Shown in pieces: positions 33,155-44,036 of a DNA stretch of 64,000 nucleotides. Under the pieces are notes generated by a model. The model was not told where the DNA came from. It ran no database searches and was given only the letters and a program-made list of their open reading frames with translations. The stretch's first letter is position 1, and each line of letters opens with the position of its first letter. Source of the DNA: Bactericera cockerelli (taxonomy: Eukaryota > Arthropoda > Insecta > Hemiptera > Triozidae); NCBI GenBank assembly GCA_024516035.1, contig CM044960.1, positions 17,244,183-17,308,182 on the forward strand, read 5' to 3'. The position numbers were made by a program, and so were the translations under genes.

Positions 33155-36100
33155 CCTGTCCTACAGTAGTGTTATACCTACCCCTCGACCTTACATAGGG
33201 GACTAAAATTGCACTTTCGAAAACTCACCAACAATAAATTTGGTTTTTTTGGTGTTCATTTTGAGAAGTATTTCCATTCATCGAAGAACCTTTAATCCAG
33301 TGGACTTTCTCTGTTACCAAACAATAAAACTCTGTTCTAAACTCTATCACAAGAAACTATCATAGATAAGTCACTAAACTGAACGAGTGTTCAGTTCAGT
33401 TCAGCAGCACATCCATAATTTTGTAATTTTCTCTATTCCTGATACATATTCCCCTAATTTTTCTATGTTCAATCTCAAAAGGGAGAAAACTATGATGATT
33501 TTGTGATATTGTTTTTGAAATCAGAGGAAGAAACTGTTGAAATTAATTGAAATGAAATGAGTTGGGAGGAAGGGAAATGAAAAATGACAACTCTCAACAG
33601 TCTCAACCCCTCTATTTTTCAGAAGTGGAAACTAGGGGCGGAATCTTGTCCAAAATTTGTAAACCATTTTCAGGATAACTTTGTTTTTCTTTTATTGTGA
33701 TTATTTTATAATAGGTATGGCTTTTAATCTTACGACGTTTCTGGCCAAAGCTAACTGAGATTAATAATTAGGGTAGCTGGTACGATGACCAGTAAATATT
33801 GGGTATATCTCGTCCAGACATCCTATCAGCCCTAATCCTAAATCAAACCTTTGGACCGGAGAGGAAACATTGAATCCTTTGACGCCTTGTTCCAATATTC
33901 CATTACCATGAAAATCCTTTTCTTGGGACTACTCAGAAGAACTCTTGTGAGCTTGTCCTTCCGGAGGTAGGTACACTACCTTCCTCTTATTTCTCAGAGG
34001 GAATAGAAGGATTCCTCTATTCTCTGCTATTGTACCCTTCCTCAAATAAACAATTACCTTTTATACCAAAAGTTTTCCAAGTATTTTTTGCTGATATCAG
34101 CAACACGAAAGTTACATGTTACACCACTCTGATAACAGCGCCGGTTAAACAATAATGCTGGCGTTAGAGTCAAACACCATGTTTCATATGCTGACGAGCA
34201 CAATATTTCACTTGCCTGTCAGAACAAATAAAACTTGATTCCGCATTGTCTGTTTATATTTTGAACTCAAATTTTGGGTACGATGTACATTTTATTTTTA
34301 AATGAATTAAATAATTAGGAGTGAATGTTTTACAATAGATAGAAAACATTGAACTAATATGATGGGTCAGCATTGTACTTCCGTTTTTTCTTTACCACAT
34401 GAAATCAGTCAGCTCAGCATTATATTCCTTTATGGTGTTCATTTCTAGAGCCTTGTTCTCTAGTTCTCTCTCTCTCTCATATTCTCATTTTAATTCCCTG
34501 GGTTCAATTCTAACCCTTGGAATTTTTTAATGGTGCTCTCTCTCTCACTCTAAGTATTTAATTGACTGTCTAGTGTCTATCATCAGATGAATAAGTTTTA
34601 ATAGAACCTAAATTTGCGGATGAAATGATGAAAGTTCCTTCTTATTGAAGGAGTTGATAAGAAAGGGCAGGAGTAGGAGACTACTGGTCTGGCTGGTGTT
34701 GATTAGATCTTTCAAGTGAAATGGGCGATTTATAAAATAATAACGGTGGGTAGGCACCTAAACCTCAGTGAAATTATTTCGTGATATCACAGAACTCCCG
34801 AAAAGTCGAGACACCCTCTTAGAGGCTCATTGTAAACACAATATTTTTAAAAGACAAAAGGTCAAATTTAACAAATTTTGCGAACATAATATTTTTAAAA
34901 GAAAAAAGTTCAAATATTCCAAACTGATTTACAATAAGCATACGACTTAAATTTCTGAAACTTTACATCTCATTTTTAGGTTACTACTTTTCAAGTGAGT
35001 ACCTACTTCAGGAAATTACTGTACATATCATAGTAAGTACTGTGACAAGTCCAACAATATCTTCCGTCATTTTTCGTCTTCCTTTTTTTGTGATCACTAC
35101 CAATCATTATGTTGTTTTATTTCTCTATTTATTCGGTCAATTTTTTCCGCGACATTTTAATTGGATTTTATTCAGAGAGTCTTAACAAAGCCAGAGATAT
35201 CGTCGATTCCAGGGCACTTCACGTGGAAAACCTACAAGAACACCCAAGAGCTTTCCACACAGTCGTTATCCGTGCGATATGATATATGTTACCTGTCACA
35301 AGCATGCACAGCTTATTACACCTCCACCCCCCAGTGGCGGCTCGTCGGGTGAAGACACTGAAGACATTTTCACCTAATTTTGAACAGTGAAAACACTACT
35401 CATAATCCCTTGAAAATGGCACAATTGATCCAACTCAAAGAAAGAAAAAAAAAAAAAAAAAAAGAGTAAGCTTTGTGTAAAATAGATCAATGCTGCTTAA
35501 CATTTCATGTTACTTTCCAAGGAGAACACCAAATGTGAAGACAATTCGAAATTGTCTTCAGTTGTCCTTGAATCAACCAATCAGAGTTGAGTATTTCCAA
35601 GTAGGTATCATGAAATATTAGGCAAGAACTATATCTATGTAATATGCTACTGAGGACAGTCTTCAGTTGTATTCAGTTTACATTATCTACACGACCTCAT
35701 ACGAAATGTCACGAAGCCACATACCATGTGCGATGTCATGTGTATTTGATATTAACATTGTTGCCAGTAGTGCATTATGCCAGACCTAGGAAGAGTGAGG
35801 ATCTTTGGGGCAAATACCATTGGATCAAAAAGAAAGATGGCCGCCAGGGTTTCTCAAACTGTTAAAATGTGTAGTTTATCAATATTTTACATATTGTCCT
35901 TCGCGATTTCTACCTTTATTGTTATTTTGTTTACTTTTTGTGATTTTTTTTTTCTTCACTTTTCTGTTTTTCATTTCTTTTTCTCTACAATACTATCAAT
36001 TTTATTGATGAAAATAGAATGTCCTGATACCAATTCGCCGGTCGATGCCTGTGTTATAGTCATTGGAAATTTGAGTAGTGAAGTTTTTGATGAAAGGAAG

Positions 36101-36283
36101 TGTAGAATTCTTGCCAAAACACACAAATTCTTCAAACTGGAAAAAGTTCATTTATTTTTCTCAGTGTAGTTTTATTCAGAGATTTTCTGGATTGATCAGT
36201 TTGATGTCACCATGAGCAATGAAAATGCTCTCTGAATACAATTTCAGGAATACTAACAGAGGCCAAGGAAATCACTGCATAAC
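33155..36283. other. Non-coding interval
   Basis: No gene recognised. A CAGTGGCGGCTC motif at about 35333, followed by GGTGAAGACA, recurs in inverse orientation near 45955-45992 and may be the end of an old element. Overlapping hydrophobic ORFs at 35644-36169 have no domain. Confidence 0.4.
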
Positions 36284-36449
36284 TTAAATCTTTGACTGCC
36301 ATGGCACAACTTGAGTTGTGCCAGTACACTTTCCCACCCGGCCATGGCACAACTCGAGTTGTGCCAGTACACTTAGGGGAAGTGTACACGTATTTGGTTT
36401 GGCCGGGTAGGAAACATGTCAAGATTAGCTCTGGCAGTCAAAGAGTTAA
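36284..36449. mobile_element. 158-bp TTAA-bounded MITE
   Basis: Flanked by TTAA at both sides. The ends are inverted repeats: left ATCTTTGACTGCCA, right (complement) CTCTTTGACTGCCA. Inside are two tandem copies of a strong palindrome, GGCACAACTCGAGTTGTGCC, each followed by AGTACACTT. No ORF. The TTAA site and CTTTGACTGCC end fit a piggyBac-type MITE. Confidence 0.78.
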
Positions 36450-36469
36450 AATAACTCACCCTGTATAAG

Positions 36470-36616
36470 AGTTACAAACCTGCTACCCTCATTAAGCTCA
36501 CCCAGCCTGGATTGGGCCGGAATGCTAGTATCACGAAGTCTTCACCTCGCTAGGTGTTGCTTAACTTCGGTGCTCCTACGAGAACTGGTGCATTCAACTG
36601 ACGCTGGTGAAACCAG
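36470..36616 (-). mobile_element. 5S rRNA-derived SINE S6, copy 1
   Basis: On the minus strand: TGAATGCACCAGTTCTCGTA, GAAGTTAAGCAACACC, GCGAGGTGAAGACTTCGTGA, then GGCTGGGTGAGCTTAATGAG. The first part resembles 5S rRNA including its internal promoter region. The tail is truncated. Confidence 0.82.
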
Positions 36617-37117
36617 CCTTCAATGTTAAGATTATTAAAAAGCATTTACACTGAGGCAACTTCCAAAGCAACCTGCGGCGTGCGACCTTGCTCCGTGATT
36701 GATTTTATGATTACTACCTATTGTTTTCTCAAAATCGCAAGCCTTTCTCCATCACTGATTAGATCAGTTGCATTCTGGCTTGAGTGGCCGCACGCTACAG
36801 GTTGCTTTGAAAGTTTCCCCAGCGTATTTTTTTTTTATTTCATTGCTATAAAGAGTGAGAAAAGTAGCTCCTGACTGCATACGTTTGAGGTCTATGTTGT
36901 AGCCTGACCACTCCATAGTAGGTATGCCTCCCGACTGATGGACGAGAAGAGACACAATACTTCCCTTTAGACTGTGAGAGTAAAGGGACTCTTCAGTCTC
37001 ATTCTTGCAGAATAAATCGAGTATTGTATTTAATTTATGTGCTGTTGACGAGTGGATCGGATGGTCTCTTATGCAAAAAAGTACCTAGTTATTATGAATA
37101 CAAATTTTTTGTAGATT

Positions 37118-37185
37118 CTAGGGATCAAACCCGGGACCTACCACATGTTAAGCGGAGTGCTCTTATCTTTGAGATAAAGTTATCA
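37118..37185 (-). mobile_element. tRNA-like SINE head or tRNA pseudogene
   Basis: On the minus strand: TATCTCAAAGATAAGAGCAC, then GGTCCCGGGTTTGATCCCTA (good box B). No intact acceptor stem or recognised tail, so it is not a functional tRNA gene. Confidence 0.5.
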
Positions 37186-37321
37186 TAACAAAATAATAGG
37201 GTTGGTTTTGTCGAGGGGTTGGTCACGAGACCTCTAACAATCAACTGTTTCGTACATATGTCGATCTTCCATACAAATTGAAAGACTCAGCAATATAATT
37301 GCTTCCTAAATAGTCACCTTG

Positions 37322-37480
37322 GCCAAAATAGCATGCTCGGCTTGCACTCCAGGTGACTCGGGTTAGAAACATTTTCGGCCCTGTACCTACTCTGTCCACC
37401 CTAGAGACTATAAATAGTCTCGTGAGGACAAGTCCACAACAATCAGTGGCGGCATTACGAGATTGATTGCTTGGAATAAA
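37322..37480 (+). mobile_element. Diverged S1-related SINE
   Basis: tRNA-like start (ATGCTCGGCTTGCACTCC, then ACTCGGGTTAGAAAC), followed by CTCGTGAGGACAAGTCCAC and CAGTGGCGGCATTACGAG, which parallel the central and distal parts of S1. Diverged, with no clear tail. Confidence 0.45.
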
Positions 37481-37959
37481 TATGACGGTTGGTTGGAGAT
37501 ATTAGCAATAGTTCTCGTAATGTCGATGTTACCCACTACATCTTGTGACATAAAAATAATAACATAAATAACAGCTGTCTCTACTTAAATCTTCCAAAGA
37601 TGATAATTGTTGCTTTCTTAAAAATATGTTTTCTCCTGTTTTCATGGTGCAGGTCATGAGCCACAGCCACTCAGATAGTAAAATTTTGAATTGTATTACT
37701 TTTAGTAGGTATGTATTATTTTGGCTATTAGACAAAAAAGATTTGGTCAATCTCGGCTTGATTCCCACCTCAAGTTGCCTTCTCCCAACCTAAACCATAG
37801 CTATCTACACATTTTATTTTATTTTATTTTTAATATAATACACGGGCGGACCCTATACTATCTAATTATAATTGTACCCTAACTATCAAAAAATAATTTT
37901 AAATATAACAATGTAAAAAAAAAAAAAAAAAAACAGTTTTAAGTCAAATAAAACAGAGA

Positions 37960-38112
37960 AAGAAGCGAAAGGAAGCAAAGAGCGATATAGTAAGAGAGAG
38001 CGAGAGAGAAAGAGTGAGTGTAAAAGTGAGAGAAAGAGAAAAAGAGAAAAAGAGAGAGAGAGAGAGAAAGAAAGAAGGAGGGAGGGAGAGGAAAAAGAGA
38101 AGGAAAAGATGA
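37960..38112. repeat. GA-rich low-complexity tract
   Basis: Imperfect GAGA/GAAA repeats with a nearby 18-bp A run at about 37915. The leucine-serine ORF on the complement is compositional. Confidence 0.85.
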
Positions 38113-38115
38113 TGT

Positions 38116-38575
38116 TCAATGGTTAAGGTAGAATTGTTTGATGGAAGTTACAGTAGTACAGAAGAAATCGATACTGTCTTTCAGTGTGTTAGCATTCCTT
38201 TGAAAACGGATCATTGGGGAGTTCTGTAAATAGTTCGTCCGAACAAATGGAGGTCTGAATGGGAGTGGCGCACGAGTGGCCATACGCCCAGGTACATTTA
38301 TATTTATGGACGAAAGGAGTTCAGGAACTGTTAAGTGGGAGTGAAGAATATTAAAAAAGAAGACCATATCAAACATTTCTCTCCTTTTCTTTAGAGGAAG
38401 TAAACGGAGTTGGTGTTCCAAAGAATCATAGGATTCCTCAGGACAACCAAGCTTTCTACTCATGATTCTCAGGGCCTTATGTTGAATGGACTCCATCCGA
38501 GCAGAATAGAACTCATAAGACGGATTCCAAGCTGTAGAGGAAAATTCTAGGACATTAATGAATTGTTCTATGAAT
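38116..38575 (-). pseudogene. Jockey-like LINE remnant (reverse transcriptase C-terminus)
   Basis: On the minus strand a frame open for about 150 codons reads AWNPSYEFYSARMESIQHKA, then RLLPLKKRREMFDMVFFFNI, ELLSSININVPGR and FVRTNYLQNSP. This is the region after the polymerase domain in Jockey/CR1-type LINE ORF2 proteins. An in-frame stop upstream (near 38585) and the absence of endonuclease and polymerase motifs show a truncated copy. Confidence 0.75.
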
Positions 38576-38854
38576 ATTTTTATTTATACGTGTAGAGTAA
38601 AGAAGGCTAGCGAAATGTAAAGCTTTACTGCCCACTATTCATTACCTAAAAAGTATATTTATGTATAGAAAGTATTGTTTTTAACTCGTTAATCGTGTAA
38701 AGTGTTAAGCGCATTGCGTAACAGGAAGGTTGAATGCATTTTGGCGAGAAAGAAATGTAATGCTTATTGCTTATATTTTTTTTTCCAGGAGTAATACAGA
38801 GAAGAATATTCTAAAGCGGGAAATTTTGAGAAAAAAAATCATTAAAAGAAGACA

Positions 38855-38940
38855 AATACACCAGTACTCGTAGGATCACCAAAGTTAAGCAACGTCCAGC
38901 GAGGTGAAGACTTCGTGATGCTGGCACTTCGGCCCGCTTT
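38855..38940 (+). mobile_element. 5S-derived SINE S6, head fragment
   Basis: ATACACCAGTACTCGTAGGA, AAAGTTAAGCAACGTCCAGC, GAGGTGAAGACTTCGTGATG: the 5S-like head only. Confidence 0.75.
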
Positions 38941-39020
38941 GATACAGATGAAGGGGGGAATGATGGTATCATTTCAAAGTTTGCTAGTTCTTAACTACAT
39001 AATTCTATGTGTGATCTGAT

Positions 39021-39326
39021 CAACCATCTTGTAGACTTGGACTTTTTCTTTACAAAAACCTATACCTAGGTAGGAACTGCAAGCTAGCCTGGCTTGAAAG
39101 GGTTGGCTAGTCAGTTCTCTGTTTATAGTCCTCAAGCAAGATACTAGTCTTCTCCCTGTTTAACATCCCCCAGCTAGACTGATAGTACATCATGGGTACA
39201 CTGTGCTTCAAATTTGCTAATAGAAAATTCTCAGTCACTTCACCTTTTGTGTACAACACCTTACTATTTAAATCAATTGCCAAACCTTGTGCATCAAAGG
39301 GCAATCTGATCAATAATATCCTTGTT
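39021..39326 (-). mobile_element. Repeat Y, copy 1
   Basis: Positions 39021-39178 match 63845-64000 in opposite orientation. On the minus strand an open frame enters from element X at its right and ends in REKTSILLEDYKQRTD and a TAG stop. The right-edge copy ends in REKTSVLLEDYKQRTD and TAG. Family not recognised; it may be the 3' part of an unidentified element ORF. Confidence 0.6.
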
Positions 39327-39563
39327 AATCTTAATATATAAATGTCAAAGTCACTGACCACTCACTGACTGATCATCGCTCTACAGCCCAAACTGTAAGT
39401 CCTAGGAAGCTGAAATTTGGTAGGTAGCTTTGTCTTATAGTCTAGATGTGCAATAAGACGGGATTTTTCGAAACTCCCACTACAACACCTGCCATTGGCG
39501 AAAAAGGATTTTTTGCTTTCATGGCCATGCCTCGGCCCGCAAAGCGGGCAACAGCCCGCTTGT
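39327..39563 (-). mobile_element. Unclassified repeat X, copy 3
   Basis: Reverse copy with the same hairpin start (right side) and TTTATATATTAAGATT end (left side). The GTCAGTG run is short. It abuts repeat Y. Confidence 0.85.
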
Positions 39564-39789
39564 AATTAATACAGTCTAAAAAATGTTCCTGAAGATATAG
39601 ATAATTATATAGAAAAATCTACATTTTGCAGGGATACATTTTAGAAAAATCTACATTATTTTGATGTGGATTCTCAGCCATTGTAATTTATCTCCAAATT
39701 TTATTAGTAGAATTAGTGCTTCTTTGTGCAATGGCCCATGGTGCAAAGAAATCAAGATTCATAAAAACCATATGTGAGTGACTAAAAAA

Positions 39790-40062
39790 TATAACAGGCA
39801 CCACAACAGCTACAGCTGGATGGTATCTCCGCTGAAGATTGTCTCAATGCAGAGAGACAAAAGGGTTGGGTGGAAGAGTTTGCCATAGGTAATAACCCCG
39901 CCCCCTAGTTAGGACTTGTTTTTATATATTTTCTATTCTTTTTCATTTTTTATTGTATATTTATATATATTGTTTCCATTTTTTTTAATTGTTAAAATAT
40001 TTATTTGTATGTACATAATTTCCATTTACACCTAACAAAGCATTGTATAATAATAATGCAAC
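39790..40062 (+). mobile_element. Probable LINE 3'-end remnant
   Basis: Contains GGTTGGGTGGAAGAGTTTGC, which resembles GGTTGGGTGGAAGAGCTCC in the 3' region of the LINE at 41.5-41.9 kb, followed by a T-rich stretch and TTGTATAATAATAATGC. No protein part can be read with confidence. Confidence 0.35.
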
Positions 40063-40589
40063 CTCCATGTTAGGATCCCTCCCAGTTCATAAAGAGAAAG
40101 AAGAAATTTTTGTTTAAAATAAATAACTTTCATTTCATGAGAGCTCAATACTGTTATATTTGCTTAGTTATTTAACTTTCAACAGGCATTAGGTTGTAGG
40201 CCAGTACAGGAATAAGTTGTAAGTGCGTGATAGGTGACAGAGCCAATTACTTCTGGTACTTGTTTAGGAAAGGGGTGAGCTAGTAAACATACTACAGTCC
40301 TGACATGACATTGAAAGGGGGTAAAAGTAGGTCCTATTCTTGAATTCTCACTCATATCTCAAGAATTATTCATTATTTTAATATCATTATATGTACCTAC
40401 TGAAATTGAAGCAAATAAAATTTGATAATTTATCCTACTTTGAAAAACTTCCCAACAGCTTTCAAGATAATTATATTAAATTATATATTAAATTAAATTA
40501 AATAAAGATAATTATATATTAAATTTATTCTTCAAGAAAAATAACTGTTTTCAACAACAAAAACAACCATAACACACTTCAATGACAGT

Positions 40590-40622
40590 TCAAGAACTGG
40601 TGTATTCCACTGATACTGGCTT
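40590..40622 (-). mobile_element. 5S-derived SINE S6, short 5' fragment
   Basis: On the minus strand GCCAGTATCAGTGGAATACA, then CCAGTTCTTG, matching the first 30 or so bases of S6. Confidence 0.4.
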
Positions 40623-41044
40623 TACATTTTCTTTGTGAAGGGTTGAAAAATTTAAAAGTTTCTTTTGTATCCATGGCAACTATACCTCTATTGAACCTTA
40701 CCACCACCAGCCTTGAATGCTCAAATAATCAAGTAATTTTCACTAATTGAGTAATTATCTGATTTTCTCTAATTGAGTAATTTTTTGTTTGATACTCAAG
40801 GACCTGAGTACTTGATTAAAATCATGAGCCCTAAAACTAATAATTAAAGGTATATTAGTGACCACACAATAACACAGCTCATGGGCATAGCCAGGATTAT
40901 GGCTAGGGGGGGGGGCTAACACAATACTTCCAATTTCTATTATTAGAAACTTAAATCATAATTTATTTAAAAATAATTACAAATGGCCTATGTAAAACAC
41001 TAATATACGTGTATACATACAAAGATTTGTCTAAATCAGATGTG

Positions 41045-41165
41045 ATGACTTTTTTTTTATTATGCTTTATTAGGACAGAGTACAATGGTAACAGTATAAA
41101 ATTAAGAAAAAACAAACAAATGACAAAATAAATAAGTAAAAAAAGAAAATAACAATAATGTCCTA
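41045..41165 (-). mobile_element. LINE 3'-end remnant
   Basis: On the minus strand: TTTTATACTGTTACCATTGT, ACTCTGTCCTAATAAAGCAT and an A-rich end. Parallel in arrangement to 16661-16770. Confidence 0.45.
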
Positions 41166-41543
41166 CCACAAGATCAATAAGATTTGTGCAACAAAATAAA
41201 CAATTTACCTAATCATATGAAGTTAATAAAATTAAAAGACACTAAAATATGATAATGCTTTTTATCAATAAGAAATTTACTATCATAATACAGACTTGAT
41301 TTTGATGTGAAATAGAGACTTAAAATAAATCTTTGATTTTGACTTAATAAAGAAAACAATTTATCCAGACTGGATTTACGTCCTAGTCAAACTAAATGTT
41401 TGATTAATTTCAACCTCTTTCTGAACTTACTCTAAGCTTAATGTTTGAAAAAGAAAACATTTTTTACATTTACTTTTTTAATGTAAAAAATCCTTTATTT
41501 CTGTCTTTATTTATTCATACTTAATTTTTTTAACAAAACAAAT

Positions 41544-41546
<3 letters not shown>

Positions 41547-41580
<34 letters not shown>

Positions 41581-41876
41581 GGCTTTGTTTAACGTGGCAG
41601 GATTCTCCCAAAGGAGCTCTTCCACCCAACCACCGGTATTGTCAGGTTTCATATCAGGAACCTGACGTTGATTTTAAGTACTCCACTGCTTTTGTCTTAA
41701 AGCTACCAAATCCAGTGGAGTTTCTTAATTCAGCAGGGAGTGCATTCCACAGTCGAGCTGCAGTAACTTGAAATGACCGCTCACCTGCTGTAGTTCGATG
41801 TAATGGTATTTTAAGTGTTTTAGTTTGAGTAGATCTTGTGCTATACTGATTTGAATTGGACAACTCAACAATTTAT
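41547..41876 (-). pseudogene. 5'-truncated Jockey/CR1-like LINE with poly(A)
   Basis: On the minus strand: the C-terminal end of a reverse transcriptase ORF (TTAGERSFQVTAARLWNALP, AELRNSTGFGSFKTK) ending in TGA, a 74-bp 3' region, and a roughly 33-base poly(A) (T run at about 41547-41578 on plus). The frame closes just before the left end. The flanks carry TAACAAAA near 41530 and 41875, a plausible short target duplication. Confidence 0.75.
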
Positions 41877-41957
41877 AACAAAATAATTAAGAAGACCAAC
41901 AAAAAGAAAAAACAAAAATAAAGGTTGATAATGTGAGTGCTGTACTTTAATGACAAC

Positions 41958-42905
41958 TTTTTATAATAATAATATTTTTATTTTTATTGTTTAATTACAT
42001 TACCATGTACACAATTTCTTATTCTAGTCTTGAAACTAACTTAGATATTTATATTTACTTATTTTAAAAACAAATAATAAAAAGAGGAGAAAAATGCTAA
42101 GAATTGAGATATAGCAGAAGGATGACAAGGTAGAAAGACAGAGGAAAATGTTGACTAATTGATGAGAATGATACATACATTTATATAAATAAAAAAACAG
42201 TGGTGAGGTATAGTGATAAGACTGTATGGTAGCCAGGTCACACTGAAATCTCAGAAAAAGAATACAACATAAGATCAAAAAGTTTTTCTTTTAAAGAATT
42301 TCAGGGTGGAGGGATTTTAGATCAATAGGGAGGCTGTTGTAAAATTTGATACCCTCTGTAAGGAATGATCCAAACATGATTGAGTTAGAGCTGAGAATGA
42401 TATTTTTTGGTGCAAGTACTTGCGAGTTAAGATTTAAAAGCAACCTTAAAAGTTGATTCACACACACCTGTGACATGGCAGTTCCATAACCAGAATGTGA
42501 TTATCCCGGCTGTGAACACAGTGATTGCTATTCACACTGGTCAGTGCTCCAACCATGCAGTGGCAGTGCACTTGCATGAAAACACTGGTAATTGCAGAGA
42601 AACACTGGTAAAATCAAAATCACCGGCCGTGAAAAATATTGTCCGTTATTAATGTGCCAGATCACAGTACAAGCACTATTTGCACTGTCATGGTCACCTG
42701 CCGGGCGAGTGGGAATAGGGCCCTTCAAATTCCTACAAGAATCTGATTTTCCTCGCCGGAGGGATCACGTCATAGACGTGACACTGTCATGTCACAGGTG
42801 TGTGTGAATCAATCTTAATGGGGTACTGTGGGTATATTTTTTCTCTATTTCTAAAACATAGCCCCAAAGACATAGAGGTAAAAGGGTTTTAGAGTTTCTT
42901 GACAT
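41958..42905 (-). pseudogene. LINE ORF2 remnant split by a MITE
   Basis: On the minus strand a frame beginning near 42905 reads to KKYTHSTP, is interrupted by the MITE at 42450-42814, and resumes RLLLNLNSQVLAPKN and TEGIKFYNSLPIDLKSLHPE to a stop near 42291. Removing the MITE with one TTAA leaves an uninterrupted frame of about 85 codons. The xxFYNSLPxxLKS motif is typical of the end of Jockey-like ORF2. An AT-rich 3' region ends in (ATT)n near 41960. Stops upstream show it was a fragment anyway. Confidence 0.65.
42446..42818. mobile_element. MITE with long inverted repeats and TTAA target
   Basis: A 365-bp element between TTAA at 42446-42449 and 42815-42818. The terminal inverted repeats run about 30 bp with one or two mismatches, beginning TTGATTCACACACACCTG. 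The interior repeats AACACTGGTAA and contains no transposase. The reconnected LINE frame across it supports TTAA as the true target duplication. Confidence 0.85.
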
Positions 42906-43869
42906 ATTAAACTGTTAGCGTAATGGGACTTCCTGTCTCGAGCCGACAGTCTAAATAAAGCACTACTATAGTACTATACTATACTATACTATTAAGTAGT
43001 TTCCCAATAACTTGGACCTTGGTGAGACTTTGTTCAGCCCCTGCTTTAAGTACAGTTAACTCTTGATATTTCCAAGTTGGAAGGACATAAAAAAACTTTT
43101 TATTTATAAAGAGTTGGAATTATTTAGAGTGGACTGTACTAGTGACCACAAAATAATGAAGCTTTCAAAACCACAAGTAAGAGAGTCTCTTCAAAAATAC
43201 CATTCCTTAGCTAGCTGTAAACAGTTACAAAATACAAACAATAATGAGAAATAAACTGGTGTGACACCACAACAACTGCAGTTAACAATTTTTCTTCTTT
43301 GAGTTTTTGTAGTTCTTTAATATATAGCTTTAATGAGCATAAATAGCAGAACTTAGATGAGAGACCATCTGAGTATTGGCCTTAATCTGATGATTTTCCA
43401 GCTTTTTTTAGTTTATGGGTTCTGATCACTTTTTTGGTAGTAGCTACAATCTGAAAAAAAAAACACATTTAACTACATCATAGAGACATGCTGACAATCC
43501 ATCTCATGTTTTTACTGGGAAGAAAGCTCAGTGGTATTTCATTGTTTTGTCTCCAAATACAATAACAGAGTGTCTTGCTATTGGTAATAGAAAAATGTCT
43601 TAAGAAATCTTTTGAAACATTAGTTTTCCGGCTTATTTAAATACGGGTCAATAATGACCTGAATACCAGTCTGACATAACAGGGCTAAATAATGGTTTAG
43701 GTTTTGAAAACTGAATTCTATATTCATGTACCCACCAACCTCTTAATAGAAGCTTCTTGGACCTTAGCAATACATGCACCAGCTATATCACCAGTAGGAT
43801 AAATGAGATTGCAAGCTGGAATATTCAAAATACATTTATGACACATTACTTTCTCCTTGTTGTTGGCAT
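42906..43869. other. Non-coding interval
   Basis: No gene recognised. Contains a short TACTATAC run near 42970-42990. Confidence 0.4.
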
Positions 43870-44036
43870 TGTTCAATTTCATGGTTGGTTGGTTGTAGCA
43901 CATATTTACCCACTGAATGCCCTTCCTAATCCGAACAATTCTACTTGGAGAGTAAAGGGACTCTTTAGTCTCATCCTAGTAGGATAAACAGAGAATTTTA
44001 TTGTATTAATCTCACCTAGACTGGGTTGGGTTGGAT
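43870..44036 (-). mobile_element. Decayed SINE/LINE fragment related to S6/S7 and the RTE leader
   Basis: On the minus strand: AACCCAGTCTAGGTGAGATT resembles the S6/S7 middle domain, and GATTAGGAAGGGCATTCAGT resembles the RTE leader (TGTTAGGAAAGGCATCCAGT). A GAGTAAAGGGACTCTT hairpin inside also occurs at about 36970. Confidence 0.4.

Noticed and set aside
35644..36169. Overlapping ORFs up to 130 aa
   Set aside because: A hydrophobic run comes from T-rich DNA. Three frames overlap and no domain is recognisable.
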